A model generated the notes under the pieces. It was given only the letters and a program-made list of their open reading frames with translations. It searched no databases and was not told the origin of the DNA. DNA of 64,000 nucleotides from Bryoerythrophyllum caledonicum (lineage: Eukaryota; Streptophyta; Bryopsida; Pottiales; Pottiaceae). Within the stretch, counting starts at the first letter, position 1. Every line of letters begins with the position of its first letter. The stretch spans positions 32,437,856 to 32,501,855 of the forward strand of contig OZ020515.1 of assembly GCA_963971425.1 (NCBI GenBank), written 5' to 3'. Made by a program: the position numbers and the translations under genes. This document shows positions 23,331-35,509 of the stretch, one piece after another.

Positions 23331-26300
23331 ACCTGTACTCAAGAGCTATGCATCACTGCTCAGGAGAGCAGGATGCAGTTCCTCGGCGTGACTCCTCAAG
23401 ACAAGACGGATTTGCTTACCTGTTTCACAGAAGCGAAGGACCTCAGGAACGCGGAAAACTCCAGGGCCGGGATCATGACGGCCTGAAAGTCGAAGACCAT
23501 GAGGAAGCCCAGGACCTCCAGGAAAGCAGCTAGGGACGCTTGAACTGAAGTTGCTGGAATTCCTGACACCGGAGAGTCGAGTATATAGGTGGTCAAGAAG
23601 AGGGCGTCAAAGAAGGAGCCGAAGGTGAAGTCCGTCGCTGATGCGCTTTCATTTGCCAACCACCTCTCAGTCAAGACGAGTGGTCAAAAGCTGGACATCA
23701 TCTACAAGGCATTAGAGGATGGTCTTAGCGCCTGTTATCCATTCGGGCAGAACATGCTCCTAGTCAAGATCTCCTCCAAAAAAATTCATGTTGCTCCCGA
23801 CTCGATGAAGTACAGACCCATCATCGCGAAGCGCACAGAACAGCTTGTGTTGTTCTACAGAGGATTGGGACCATGGCGGGCAAAGCCGCCTCTGTACTAT
23901 GTTCCTCCGCGGGGTCCTCCGGGAACAAAAGAGAATGGGAGGGAGCTGCACGGGATCGAGCTTGAGCTGCCAAGGATCCAAGCGTCCATGGACGTTGAAG
24001 TTTTGCTTGACGGAGTACACTACAAGTGGAGGAATTCTCCAACATGCCACTGGTACATCATTGGTGGCCAACACACATACCTGGCATGCAAAAGACTCGG
24101 CAAGTTGGAGCCCGTGGATTCGGACAGGGCGAATTACTTCCTCGATCACGATATTATCCCATTGTGATTGAGGAATCCGGAAAACCTCGTGAAGATCTCC
24201 AACCTCTTCAACATCAAAATCAAGGACAAAAAAGCGGAGGAGACCTTCGTATCGCAGCTCCGGAAGATAAGGAATAAGTGGATCAAGCATGGTCAACTCG
24301 ACAAGGGGACCAACTACAAGAAATGGAAGGTAATGTGTCACTTCACTCAGCAATTTCGCTCTCCATTATTGACAATCTCATGAGCATGGTAGATTAAATC
24401 ATTGATTATGTTTCGTCGGCGGGTAGCCGACAACATTGTGATTGAGCTCATGTATATGTCATCTTCATCATTTTACAGGAGTTCTGCGAGGAATACCTTG
24501 CAACACTGTTGGGGAAGGACTCGAAGACGGACACGTTGAAATTGCGGCTTGTCTTTGCACTAGACAATCTTTACAACAAGTGGCAGGATGTCTTCGACGC
24601 ATGGGATCGGGGCACCCTGATTGGTGAGGATGGGAAGAAGCCCCAAAACATCCTTAAAATTCCTCAACGGGACCTCACCCTCCATGACCTTCAACACATT
24701 CTCGCCCTCTGGGACGAGGAATCCATGAAGCTTGCTCATGAAATCCTCGCGAAGAAGGTATACTTGAAGGTAACCGGGGGGCGCGACAAAGATGCAGAAG
24801 GAGTTTCGCTCAAATCCTGGTGTCAGGATAAGAAGATGGAATACATCATCAAGAACGAGCTCATGCTCATGTATCGGAAGTATCGATTGAAGAAGGTTGG
24901 CGATAACACCTACTCACCTTGGCCGATTGAAGAATACATGGAGCTGGCAGAAGAGAAGGGCATCAGCGACGAAACCATCATGAACATTGGACGCAAGCTG
25001 GAGCTTAGTGATCCGGGGAAGGCCTACCTCTAAGGGAGGTACTGCGGGATTACTCCAAGTACCACCCTAGCTCTAGCGGAGTTCCATGCGGCGTTACGGA
25101 AGTATGCCTTCAATTGCAACGATGTTGTAGATGAGTATAGTGTCCGTCACGAAAATCGGGTTGCGCAGGAGCTTTAGGATGTTGTAAGCCTGATCGATGA
25201 ACCCGGTCTCTTCAATCTCAAGAAGGCGGCACGCGATATGTTCATTGTGTTCGGCTTCGATAAGTGCGGGGATCCGATCTACTGCAACAAGGATGGGCTC
25301 AAGGCTGTTGCAGAGAGGGTGTTGCGAGGTGATGGGGATGACCGGGAACTCTACGCCCCTTCAATCTTCATCACAGACGACGAGTCAAATTTCGTGATTG
25401 AGACTGAATGTCGTTCGAAGAAGCTGGATTGCGTAGTCCACACAATCCGCTACCTTCCAGACTCTAGCGGTAGATTCACTCCCTTCGCCATGGACGAGAG
25501 ACCCATCGTGCATGTCGACATCATCTTCAACCAACCTGGAGCTCCACGGGACCGCCTGCGCCAGTTTCAAAAGGTAACTAGATTGACGAAGCCTCTCAGT
25601 CCACTCTACGACGACGCTGCCTCGCCCTCGGCTCAGAGTTAGGTTGGAGATGAATGCCATCCTAGCTTAGGGTTGCTCTCATCAATTTTGCAACCCACAC
25701 TGGTGAAGGGCGACTGAAGTCTGACAATCTTCAACACTTGGGGTGGAGGCAATGTGACCGCATTGGCCTTGGTGCGTCACCTCTCTTTCATCCAATCATT
25801 CCTTCTTTCCATCACCTTCACGTGTTCGTCGGCGGCCCGCCGATGAGACAGTTTTCATTTTGATTATTGACCGACACTAATTGCCCAACAGCGACACAAA
25901 GGGACAGTGATCGAGTTTGTTTGCGAGGAGGCGGAGGTTGTTGTCGCGATGGAGCGAGTGCAGGCAATGTCCTTCCTACCGGGCAGAGCTCACCCGCTTG
26001 CGCTAACGCTTTCAGCTGAGCCCGTTGTGGGACCCAACGAGGTGGTCACATTGGCTGAAGCCGACCAGGATTCATACCATGGGACCGGGATGGGCGAGGA
26101 TACAATGGACGACAGCCTTTTCCTTGACAACGTTGACAACGATGGACTGCTCACATCAGCCGACTTAGGTGTTCGTCTTGATGAAGCACACCTGATAAGG
26201 CCTCAAAAGGGAGGAAAGGTACCAGTTTTGGTGCGACCAGAGGTGGAGCCGCGGCGCGATGACCGCCCCCCTGCACCACGCGGGATGACCGTCCCCCTAT

Positions 26301-26894
26301 TCGCACAGCCTGTGGATGAGACCCCAATCGATCCAGGAGCCTATGGATGAGGCCGCTTGCACCAAGCCCAGCTCTATCTGGTAGGCCTGTACTGCGTGAG
26401 AATCCTTCGAGTTTTTCACAGCCAAGCGCGTCCGCTACTCCGAAATCCGGCGATGTTGTACATCATGCACCGGCGCCAGAAGTGGTGAGCAAGAAGAAGA
26501 AACCAAATGTGAGGATTATTCCTCCAAACCGGACTACTCACGTTGCGGCTTCCAAAATCAGTGGAGGACAGACTCCCCAGAGTTCCGCCCCCACCGAGCC
26601 ACCAAAGAAAAAGCAACAGAGCCTTTTGCAGAAGAGCAAGGCACCGTCGGAAGAAGGTGGCGTTTCCTCGGGAGTGCTGTCACCGAAGAGCACTTCGAAT
26701 AACAACAAGGAGGGGCGGTCAAGGAAGCGGTCGCCTTCGCCTCCGAAAAAGGGAGTGCGGAAGTCAAAGAGGGGGTAGTGCTGGTTCTACCCCAAGAGAA
26801 CTTTCAATGTCCCTTGACACTGCTGTTCATCCCAATACGGGGCTTTCGCCTAGTACTCCTCTTGTGAGGCAGGATAAAGGCAATACATCCGGAG
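23330..26894 (+). pseudogene. Decayed third ParB/MTase-family gene
   Basis: A single frame can be followed through exons at about 23330-24329, 24479 to about 25772 and 25892 onward, with GT-AG introns of about 120-150 bp. It is interrupted by in-frame stops (three before 23589, then 24165, about 25031, 25175, 25640 and one more near 25719) and frame changes near 26345 and 26770. The ParB-like part contains IIGGQHTYLACKRL, aligned with the DGNHR-containing segment of the 2667 gene. The following helical segment and an MTase-like end (WGGGNVTALA then EFVCEEAE across the 25892 splice) keep the family order. The C-terminus is Pro/Lys-rich with Arg/Ser/Lys clusters. Each intron holds one palindrome copy. 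The reading leads on in phase into the HAD modules from 27110, so the original protein may have carried both parts. Confidence 0.65.
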
Positions 26895-27356
26895 GTTAGT
26901 CACGAAATAGTGCACCTAGGAGATTTTTCTTGCAAGTTAGGACACTACCTTTCTAATACATGTACTTAATCACGTGAACACAAAGCTCATTTTCCATGGT
27001 TGTTCTTCTGAGTTTGCAGTCTATTATCAGAGTGTGTTTTCAAGTTCCACTTCTTTGTCGGCTGCTCGCCGACTGCATATCTAATAGCTTCCATATTTCT
27101 ATCAATCAGCAGTTCATCCGGGTAATCCTACTGCTGCCGTTTCAACTCCAGCAATTGACAAAGATGGAGCGGATCGGGAGACGGAGGCACTTGAGCCCGT
27201 CATTGAGGTAGACAGACAACCACTCGGTAACTATTCTGTTGTCCTCCAAGTAGACGGTCTGTTACTCGCCCTGGACATTGACAAGGACGGGTCGTTGTAT
27301 AGCAAGATCCGGCCACGCATGGTTGAGTTTCTTAACTACTTGTTGCAGTTTGTAGA

Positions 27357-30300
27357 GTAAGTATTCCTCCGGATAGCAATTAGTTGAAGCTAAATGTGCC
27401 CGGCATGTCGCTCTAAATTCGTTCCCACAGAGATCTATTGTTTCTTCTTGGAATGATAAGTAAGCTATCTGCTATCCCTCTACCACACGCCAGTTAGTAT
27501 TCCTATTCTATGCCTGACCTTTTTATCCGGATTCTTCCGGACGTCCAATGTAGTTTCCTACTATTTTCCGGGTCGTGCCAACTTCCGGAAGGTCAGTTGG
27601 AGTTTGTCTTCCGGAGTTTTTAAACGAGTGGCCGGGTACCACTGATCCTATTTTGTGTAAGTGGCCGGATTCCCCACTGCCTTGTGACTTTAAGTGGCTA
27701 GGCACCCACTCTCCCTAGGTTGCTAATTGGTCGTTGGTTTGTTGTTTTCGGATGCACTCTCTCACATCATCCGGAAGGCCTTCCAGATACGGTCGCTCAG
27801 AGGCTCACCCGGGCTACAACAACATTCTGGGGGATGATTAGTGGTTCGGTGAGGTGTCAAGGGTAGATCTGCATTTGGACTTCCTTCTAGACATACACCA
27901 CAGGCTTTTCCATCTATCGTAAGGGGAAATTCCGGTCGCAACCAGAATCCGGGTTCACACGGAATCTTCGTGCCCTAGGAGCTACCAGGCCACCACCTAA
28001 AGTACCCTCCCTCCCCCTCCAGGCTTCTTCCGGTCACCAAGGATCGTCAGACTCTATCTAACCTCTCCTTCAGCTGTTCCGGGTGCTCTCCCACAGCAAG
28101 TCCCAACCGGTTAGACTAGATGCTTATCCGTGAACCACTTCAGCTTCCACAACTATTCCACTAATCATCAACCACAATGGGCCCTATCCTTCATTCACAA
28201 AATGATACATGCCACCATAATTTCAATACAAGAAAATATACTAACAGCAAATATCATTCCTGAGGAAAAGAAAAAGGGCCCTGAGCCGGCCACAACTCTT
28301 GCCTTAAGAGCCCGCTACCGCTGATCTAAAATCGGAACTAAGAAGCTAAAAATCCGGGAAATCCTATCCTAAAAGTGAAAGGGATATTATCCCTAGAAAT
28401 CCGGAATTCAAACTCAGATCCGAAAGTTTCGGATCTGAGATCCGGTTTCTACGGATCTAACTCAAAAACTAAAAGGAAAACTGTCTTTAGTCTTCCCGCA
28501 TGATAGCCGGGTGCAAGCTTGAGCCCCATCGTTAATCGCTTATCAGACTTTTAGACCTAAAGATTCTAATCTATGGGGTCACTTGGTTCCGCCTCCGACT
28601 GCTACGGCGTGAAGGGGTAACTTCTGCTGGAGCGGTGCCGGCCTCGGTTTGCGCCGGAATGGCTCCTGGTGGTTCCGGTGAGGTGGTCGGCGTCGGCATA
28701 CCTGGTCCGGATGGTGCATCCGGGTCCCCTGTTGTAACCGCCTGGCCGGATGGTGCATCGGCACGGTCTTCAATGTCCGGAAGGTCCCGGAAGCTACCGC
28801 TGGGGCTGACCACCATGGGTGTCGCTGCCGAGCTTCCGGGTAAAGGATCCGTCACTGGTGGCCCCGGAGAGGGAGACTCGGAGGGAATTCGGAAGGGCAA
28901 GGGTGGTACTACCTGACTCCCTGGCACCTGTTCCCACTTCTGCATACTCTCCGTGCTTGGGAAGGCCACCCCATTCCAACTCATAGGAGAGCTGAAATCC
29001 GGCGTTCCCACGAGGTCATTGAACTGTCCGGTGAGTGACTTCGATGTTCCAGATGCAGGTCTGGGTGAAGAGCCGGCCAGAGGTTGAGAAGGAGAAACAA
29101 CTGCCGGACCGGATGGGGATCCGGACGGGCCGGCAGTGGTTTCAGACGGATCTGCATGGGTTCCGGATGGTCCCACAGCATCTGAAGCAGGAGGTGCCGG
29201 AATTGGAGGGGGAGCTCATGGTACTGTTGAGGTGGCCGCGACGAGCTCCCTTGCTAGCTCCTGCATCTTGGACCAAGTGCCCTCCATTTTCCGGCTGTGA
29301 TCTACCAAGAACCGGATAACCTGCCCCCTGCTGAGCTTCTCGTTCTTCTCCAAGCTCGCCGTATAGAGTAATGCCCGGTTAACCGTATCCACCGGAAAAT
29401 CCAGTGCCGTGCGAATATCGGTCAGTGACTGTGACGCCGCCCGGACCTTCGTTTCTGCCACCACTCGGGCATGCTGTGCTGCATCCCGTGCGGCTTCCGC
29501 CTGCCGGACCTGGCTCCAGAGCCGAGTGTTAACCTTGGTTATGGTGGCGTTCTCCTGCTCCAGTCTTGTGACGGAATCGTGCTTCTCCTTCATCTCTCTG
29601 AGCTGGGCGATGAGGTGAGTGGTATCCTCCAGTCCGACTGCCTCTAAGATGGCCATGATCATGGCATGCCTCTCCCGGATCTCCCCCTCCTGGATCCTGG
29701 TCCTCCAGACAATATGTCTGCACAGCTCGTGGACATCCACGGGAATGTCGCCAATGATGCTTGGGACAAACGTCGGTCCCGGCTCTGATCCGGTCGCGAA
29801 TCGTTCGTCTTCTGGGGCCGGTTCCGGTGCTGCAGGTTGTGCTGCGGTTGGTGGTACTATGGGTGGGCTCTGCGCCGGGATTGTTGACAACGGCCGGCAT
29901 TCTCCCGGGGTCTCCGGAGTCCTCTGCACCGAACAACTACGCTTCCGGTTCGGTCTTCGAAGTATAAGGGGGGATGACGACTTCTCCGTGTCAGAGTCCG
30001 TCGATTCATCCAGTTCCTCATCTGTTTCCATCCCTCCGTATGACTGGATGGTGAGCAAGCTGTCGTACTCGGCCTGCTCGTCCGGACTCAACATCTTCTG
30101 CTTGGCGTACATGTGAGCCAGGTAGGTGGAAAGCGGGGATGGGATTTTCCGGGCTTTCGGCAGGTTCTTCACCATCCGGTCAATCTGCTCGTCCATGATG
30201 GCCGCCCAGTCGACAGACAGCTTCCCTCTCATCGAGCCTAGGATTAGGGTTGCTAGCTTGGCCACTATCCGTTTCGGTTTCTCGGGGTGGAAAATAGGGT

Positions 30301-31215
30301 TGAAGAATGCCATTACTAACCTAGCATCCGGATCGGTGAGATCGCTGAGGACATACCCGTCCTTAGGGTTAGCCTTCGCGCGGAATTCGCCCTTCAGGAT
30401 GGCGTCGTCACGTTCCGCCACCTTGATTGTTCCTGCCCGGAACTCGTAGGTATCTCTCCAGAGCGCCGTCGTCCAGACCTCCGGATGCGCCCTAATCTTC
30501 TGTCCGTATTGGCTTGGTGGTTCTCCCAGGAGCTCCGTCATCATTGTTTCGCTCTGGAAGGCCCACGGTGTCGCTAGAAGACCTTCACAACCCATGATTT
30601 TGAGGTAGCTCTCTAAAACCCGACAGGTCTTGACCGGCTTCGGAATCTCCGGAGTTACCTTCTGCAGCACCAGTGTTTCGGTAGCCGGAGCCTTGCCCTT
30701 CTTGCCCGCCATCCGCGCCCACCTCTCCGTGAACTTGCGCCTCGCAATATTGTCAAGAGAACCTGCACGCACTGTCCTTACCAAGTCCCTCTTGCTAACC
30801 TAAGTTGGCTCTTCCGTCCTTCACCAAGACCGGATTCAAAACCCTAAGAGAATGCGAGAAGTGGAAAGAGAATGAGCCTGCTGGAAACCCTAAAAGATTG
30901 GTGCACAGGGCTGCCAGTCGCGTTTTGTATCTGACGCGCTCGTACGGAAAACAGTTATGCGTCATGATGGCATTTCCGGGTCCGGCTGTAACCGCCCTCC
31001 GGTTTTGCAACTTCCGGGAAGGGTGCTGTAACTACCTTCATTAGGGATTCCGGCGCAGCATTAAAATCTTATTCCGTTCCATGAACTACTTATGCTCTTT
31101 TAGCCAACTAACTAACTAATTTTTCTAATTTTTTTTTTATTTTCTTCCGGGATTGGTATTAAGTTCCGGAAGTATGTGGGGACAGCTTCCCACACTACTC
31201 CGTTATGAACTTCAG
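27357..31215. other. Large intron of module 1 carrying an inserted gene
   Basis: The GT (27357) and AG (31214-31215) boundaries are supported by the restored domain spacing. At 3859 bp it is many times longer than other introns of this gene. The interior is rich in CCGGA/TCCGG words (27510-28500 and 30960-31180), unlike the flanks, and holds a minus-strand gene (28571-30784). An inserted element is the simplest reading, but I found no clear terminal repeats or target duplication. Confidence 0.65.
28571..30784 (-). pseudogene. Gag-like or plant mobile-element protein, one in-frame TGA
   Basis: One frame of 738 codons runs from 30784 to 28571, broken by a single TGA at 29218-29216; the 13 codons between the two halves stay in frame. 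It may start a little upstream, at an acceptor near 30797, since the first codon here is TTG. The N-terminal half (about residues 75-230) is helical with a block (FFNPIFHPEKPKRIVAKLA) reminiscent of gag/capsid-like proteins of plant retroelements. Residues about 260-360 are acidic and Pro-rich. Residues 370-500 form a coiled coil. The part after the TGA is Pro/Ser/Gly-rich. Codon use is GC-rich compared with the host gene. No zinc knuckle, protease or reverse transcriptase is present, so the retroelement link is only suggested. Confidence 0.5.
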
Positions 31216-32027
31216 TATTGTGATCTGGAGTTTGGAGAATCCAGATAGGCATGCCCATGAAATAAAAACCCTTAGAGATGCATGTCCCAACATTAGAAGG
31301 CTTCATTGTATTTTCGATCAGTCGTACTGCGATGTGGCGAGGTTTGGTGTGGGGGGTCAGAAACTCTACCTGAAGAGGATGTCTACTCTTTTCTTGAGTC
31401 CCTCGGCGCCAAAAGGAACTGAAGCGAATAGCGGCAACACCATGTTGATTGACGTTTCTCCTTTTACGAACGTCAAGAACAGTCCATATAATGCCATTTA
31501 TCCGGTTCCCTTCACCATGGCTTCTATTGAGACCTCTACAAATTAGTCCTCTGTTCTCTTCAAGGTCTCAAAGTTCCTTGAAGCCATGAAAGAGTCGGGC
31601 ATGCCTGTATCCTTGTATACCGCGGTTGCAGATTGCCTTTCCTTGGTGAAGGAATCGGCTGTGCCTTTCGAAAGTCCTAGAAAAGTAGCCTTTCGCTTGG
31701 TAGAAAAAGACAAAACTTCCACTGCCAGGGCCATCGTCCCTTGGATCCGTCGTCTCCTACCAGGTGACCCTGAATGGGAGCAGTACATATGGTCGTATCC
31801 AAGCAATAGGCGTCCACGTCCTAGTACTACTTAGAACTTGCCGTCGGCGGGCAGACGACGCTTGCAAAACCCGTGTTGTAATTCACGTCTGTATAAATCT
31901 ACATAAATAAAGACTGTCTCCAACTTTTTGAGGTTCATATTCCAAATTTATGTCGTCATAACAATCACAGTGTTCGGTGCTTATGTTTGATACTTATTAT
32001 ATCTATGTCGTTGACTTTTGCCTCCAG

Positions 32028-32747
32028 GTGCCCCACATTGTCGTTGGGTCTCAAGCAGGGAGAGAATCCATCCACAAGCATCCTAAGCTCCCAACTGTGA
32101 AGGTCAATCACTACTTCCTTGTCCTAGGTGTAAACGGTTTGTTGATCGCATAGAATAAAGGCAGGGACGGAAAGTGGCATACCAAATTCACGCCGAAGTT
32201 GGCTGAATTTTTCTACTTCTGCATGGATAACTTCACACTTGTGCTTTGGAGTAGTGAAAGTCATTCTAAGCTTTCTGCCCAGTTGATAGCCCTCAGAGGC
32301 CATTGCCCGGTTCTTGAAGTAGTCAAATACGTATACGATAATTCCTACTGTGATGTAGTTAAGAAACTGGTAGGAACTGAGAACGTATTCCTCATGAGAC
32401 TGTCTACATTGTTTTTGAACCAAAAGGCAATGTTAGGATCTGACGCGAATAGTCAGAACACCCTTTTGCTTGACGATTGTCCTTACAGGAATGTCAGGAA
32501 TAGTCCTCTGAATGCAATGCATCCGATGACATTCACTCTAGAGTCAATGGAGTTAGAGAAGAACGCCGTTCTTCCCGGGGTCGTTAAGTACCTATTCGCT
32601 TTGTTAGAGTAAGGCTTGCATGTACCCAAATATAATGAGAGGAATCCTAGCTCTGGATGCCCTCGACTCTCCCCCGGTGACCCACAATAGGAGGACTTTG
32701 TTCTGGCGTACTCGAGCAGTAGGCGTCCCCCTCGTATTGTTGCATAG
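32028..32747 (+). pseudogene. HAD (FCP1/NLI-type) module 2
   Basis: An exon begins after CCTCCAG at 32027 and stays in one frame to about 32747, with stops at 32151, 32610 and about 32692. Landmarks are FLVLGVNGLLIA at the nucleophile position (both catalytic Asp replaced), LVLWSSE, and NTLLLDDCPYRNVRNSPLNA, which is the best preserved motif IV region (DD). The tail SPGDPQ-stop-EDFVLAYSS aligns with the tail of module 1, where the stop position is Trp. No start codon is evident, so it was either spliced to the preceding module or is a 5'-truncated duplicate. A palindrome follows at 32756. Confidence 0.7.
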
Positions 32748-32920
32748 TAGTTTGGCGTCGGCGGGCTACCGACGCCGAAATTGCCCAATTTTGCCAGGCT
32801 TTGACATTCATGTCTCTAACACCATTTTTCTTCGAAATAAAATTCCTCACAATAATCACAGTCTCCCTTGCACATGGCTCATCACTTATTGTAAACATTT
32901 GAATCAATTTTTCCATTCAG

Positions 32921-34063
32921 GTGGACTGTCCTGTCGAGGAGATTGACAAGCTGGTTCTGATTCCAAAAAACCCGGTTATTATAATACTCGATGACAGCTC
33001 ACCGGAGAGACCGAGTCGTCATCCGATCGACGGCTCACAGTCAACGGCTTCCCTCCCCGACATTCGTCCTACCGACTACTTCTCTATGGAAGCTGACAAT
33101 CGAGACTTTGCACCATCACCGCCGGAAGAGGTGGGGCCCAAATGTGTCCACCGTGTTTCTGTCGAATCTGTTGCGGACCACGATATCAACCGAGAAGGCG
33201 ACAACCAAGCCTTCGCCTCTGATGGAGCTTCGCCTGGGGCAATCAGAGTAGTCGGCGAGCCGCCGACAGCTACATCTACCCCATACCCGGCTGGCACCGT
33301 GAGCTCTGAAGTTGTTCCAAGGAACATTCAGGTGGATCCTTCAAGATACTACCTTGTCCTAGAAGTTAGAGGGCTTCTAATGGTTGAACGATATGGTTAT
33401 CGGGAAAGAGATAAGAAGCCCCATTTTCATCAAAAACCTAGGCCGGGTCTTCTTGAGTTCCTGACGTTCTGCCAGTCCAACTTCGGATTGGCATTCTGGT
33501 CCACCGAGAAATATCAACCCATGATCAGACACATGGGTTACTTGTGCGAGATGTACCCTGACCTACATATGGACGTCCAAAGGATGACCAACGGATTTTG
33601 TGATATATCTGCCCGGACGAATCCCAAAACAATGAAGTGCGACATGCTGTTGAAGCGGCTTGCTCGCCTTTTTTGAGATAGACGCTATTTTATTGGGCCA
33701 GACGCTAATGAACAGAATACACTTCTGATCGATCATTACCCCCTCCGTAATATCCTCAATGATCCTTTTAATGCAGTGCATCCTTTAATATTCACATACT
33801 CTCCCCGGGAACACACATTGCCTGAAGGATAGACGTATCTTCAGAGTATGCTCATTCCTTGGCTTCAGGGACTATTGGAGTCTAGATTCAGCGTCCAGGA
33901 TTACTGCAGGCTGAACTCCAATTTGGGCCAACGTCGTATTTTCCCGAGAACAGCAATCCACAACAGATACCGAGAAGTCCGTTCTTCTTACCAAGAGGGC
34001 TACGACAAGCCAGGTTGTCTAGATGAAGTAATGGCCAAGTTGATAGTCACTCCCCCACCATAG
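32921..34063 (+). pseudogene. HAD (FCP1/NLI-type) module 3 with an N-terminal linker
   Basis: The exon starts right after TTCCATTCAG at 32920. A 140-residue acidic/Ser-Pro linker, which includes an in-frame palindrome (33251-33267), precedes YYLVLEVRGLLMV at the nucleophile position (catalytic Asp lost), FGLAFWSTE, and NTLLIDHYP...FNAVHP. In-frame stops at 33674 and 33829 show decay. The frame continues to 34063. Intact spacing between motifs supports common origin with modules 1 and 2. Confidence 0.7.
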
Positions 34064-34386
34064 AGAGCCATATATTCTCAGAGGGCGTCCCGGAAAGACA
34101 CCCACTTAAATTCACTAGACTCTTGCCCATTGTAATACATTGATAAATGTTATAGACAATTTCATGTAATTACTTTTATATATTCATCTCAAATTTTGTT
34201 GAACTAATTTTCTCTATTTTATATTCCTCGCATATTTCATTTGAGTGGTTTGTTTCATATCCTTCTACTTGTTGTAGTTTTCTCCGTCGGCGGCCCGCCG
34301 ACGTGTTTAACTTCTCACTTCTACCGGTAGTTTGCATCATGACAATGTTTCTTTAACATTTTCGAGGGAACATCCTTCCATTTTAG

Positions 34387-35100
34387 ATGCCTGCACGCTC
34401 CTCCATCACCGATTCGAAAACGTGTTGTACTATGCGTGAATGGTCTTCTTTGCTATGTGGACCCTTGCAAGCCAATATCTTCTCATTTCCCTCATGGGAA
34501 TGTTGTCCGGAGGCCGGGCCTAAAGAAACTATTTGAAATGTTACTTCCGCGCTTCAACATCGGGTTGTGGTCAACGATGCCTCTAAACAAGTTAAAGCTG
34601 CTCTTGTTGGACATTCTTCTGGAAGGAGTCTTTCAATGTTTGTCGTTTGTTTATAGCAGAAGTGACTTAGCTGATAGTTCCAGGTTTCCTAGGAGCTACA
34701 AAACGCCGTCCACCCTCTACAAGAAGAAGCAATCTAGACATGTTTGCAAGCCCCACCAAGTATTGTTTGTCGACGGTGAACCCAAACCGACTGGATGTGC
34801 TATATCCCCTGGCCGTTCCGTGGTCATTTGACCTCTCCAACCGAAGACGGAGTAATCCCAAATGTGGCGACCGACATCATTCCGCTCATCTTCACCCTCC
34901 ATAGATTTTCATCCGTCCCTGAATATATGAGGCAGGTTGAACGCCCGGGGCAGGCGCATTGGGCAGTTACGCATGCGCGCAAGTATGGGCGAGCCGTCGT
35001 CAAATGGTCGGAAGTTGAATGGGAGTTCTTTCTCCATCGGCGGCCCGCCGACTGTCGTTCGTTGAGCATATTACCTTCGAATCGTCTGATGTCATATTGA
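34387..35100 (+). pseudogene. HAD-like module 4, most diverged
   Basis: After TTCCATTTTAG (34386) the frame reads RKRVVLCVNGLLCYVD, equivalent to the nucleophile strand with both catalytic residues changed, then FNIGLWSTMP, the motif II region. A later segment (VLFVDGEPKPTG) may correspond to motif IV. A stop near 34829 and a frame change separate this from a downstream open stretch to about 35098, which contains another palindrome (35036). I regard it as the fourth and most decayed copy. Confidence 0.55.
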
Positions 35101-35509
35101 CAATCCCTAGCGCTTTCTATATCACATGTTCTTTATATTCACACTGTTCTAGAACTTATCTCGCTGGGTAGACTAAGAGGTTTTTTTTTAGTAGAATTAG
35201 TGATTTGTAAAAGACGTTCTTTTCTCTACTAGGTCTATTTTGTTAGTCGGCGGGCAGCCAACATTGTACTTATCCTCCTATTAATTTATGTGTTCATGTT
35301 CTCTGGCTGCATCTTTGTTGTCTTGCCACTGCCGTTCAATGTTTTCAACGCCATACTCAGAACCCATGTTCGACAATTCCTCCCGCATATCTTTTATCTT
35401 CCGCGATTTTTTTCGTTTATATTTCCTTGGATTTAATTATTACCGTAGAAAAGGTTTAAGCAAATTGATGCAGTTTGTTGTCCTTGTCTTTGATCGGCTG
35501 TCAGCCGAC

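Larger units (their letters stand above)
27110..31834 (+). pseudogene. HAD (FCP1/NLI-type) phosphatase-like module 1, split by a 3.9-kb intron
   Basis: Exon 27110-27356 ends in phase 2 at GTAAGTATT and resumes at 31216. The splice gives the same spacing as module 3. Features of FCP1/NLI domains are visible: a hydrophobic strand ending VDGLLLALD at the nucleophile position, VIWSLE (motif II region) and NTMLIDVSP...NAI (motif IV region). The first catalytic Asp of DxDx(T/V) is Gln here, so phosphatase activity is unlikely. A TAG at 31544 precedes a C-terminal tail (WSYPSNRRPRP) that ends at 31834. The upstream acceptor joins the Pro/Lys-rich end of the decayed ParB/MTase gene. A palindrome follows at 31842. 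Confidence 0.7.
20511..35508. repeat. Dispersed 17-bp palindrome family GTCGGCGGCCCGCCGAC, about 17 sites
   Basis: Clear copies or variants start near 20511, 21424, 21545, 22670, 22832, 22992, 24415, 25827, 27057, 31842, 32756, 33251, 34285, 35036, 35245 and 35493; a more diverged pair lies near 21608-21640. Several variants differ on both arms so that pairing is kept, for example TCGGCTGTCAGCCGA and GTCGGCGAGCCGCCGAC. Most lie in introns or spacers of the third ParB/MTase gene and the HAD modules. None was seen in the rest of the window. Direction of transcription does not matter because the element is symmetric. Confidence 0.9.

Noticed and set aside
20511..35508. CRISPR-like array of palindromic repeats
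   Set aside because: Spacing is irregular over 15 kb, repeats lie in introns of a eukaryotic-type gene, and there are no spacers of uniform length.
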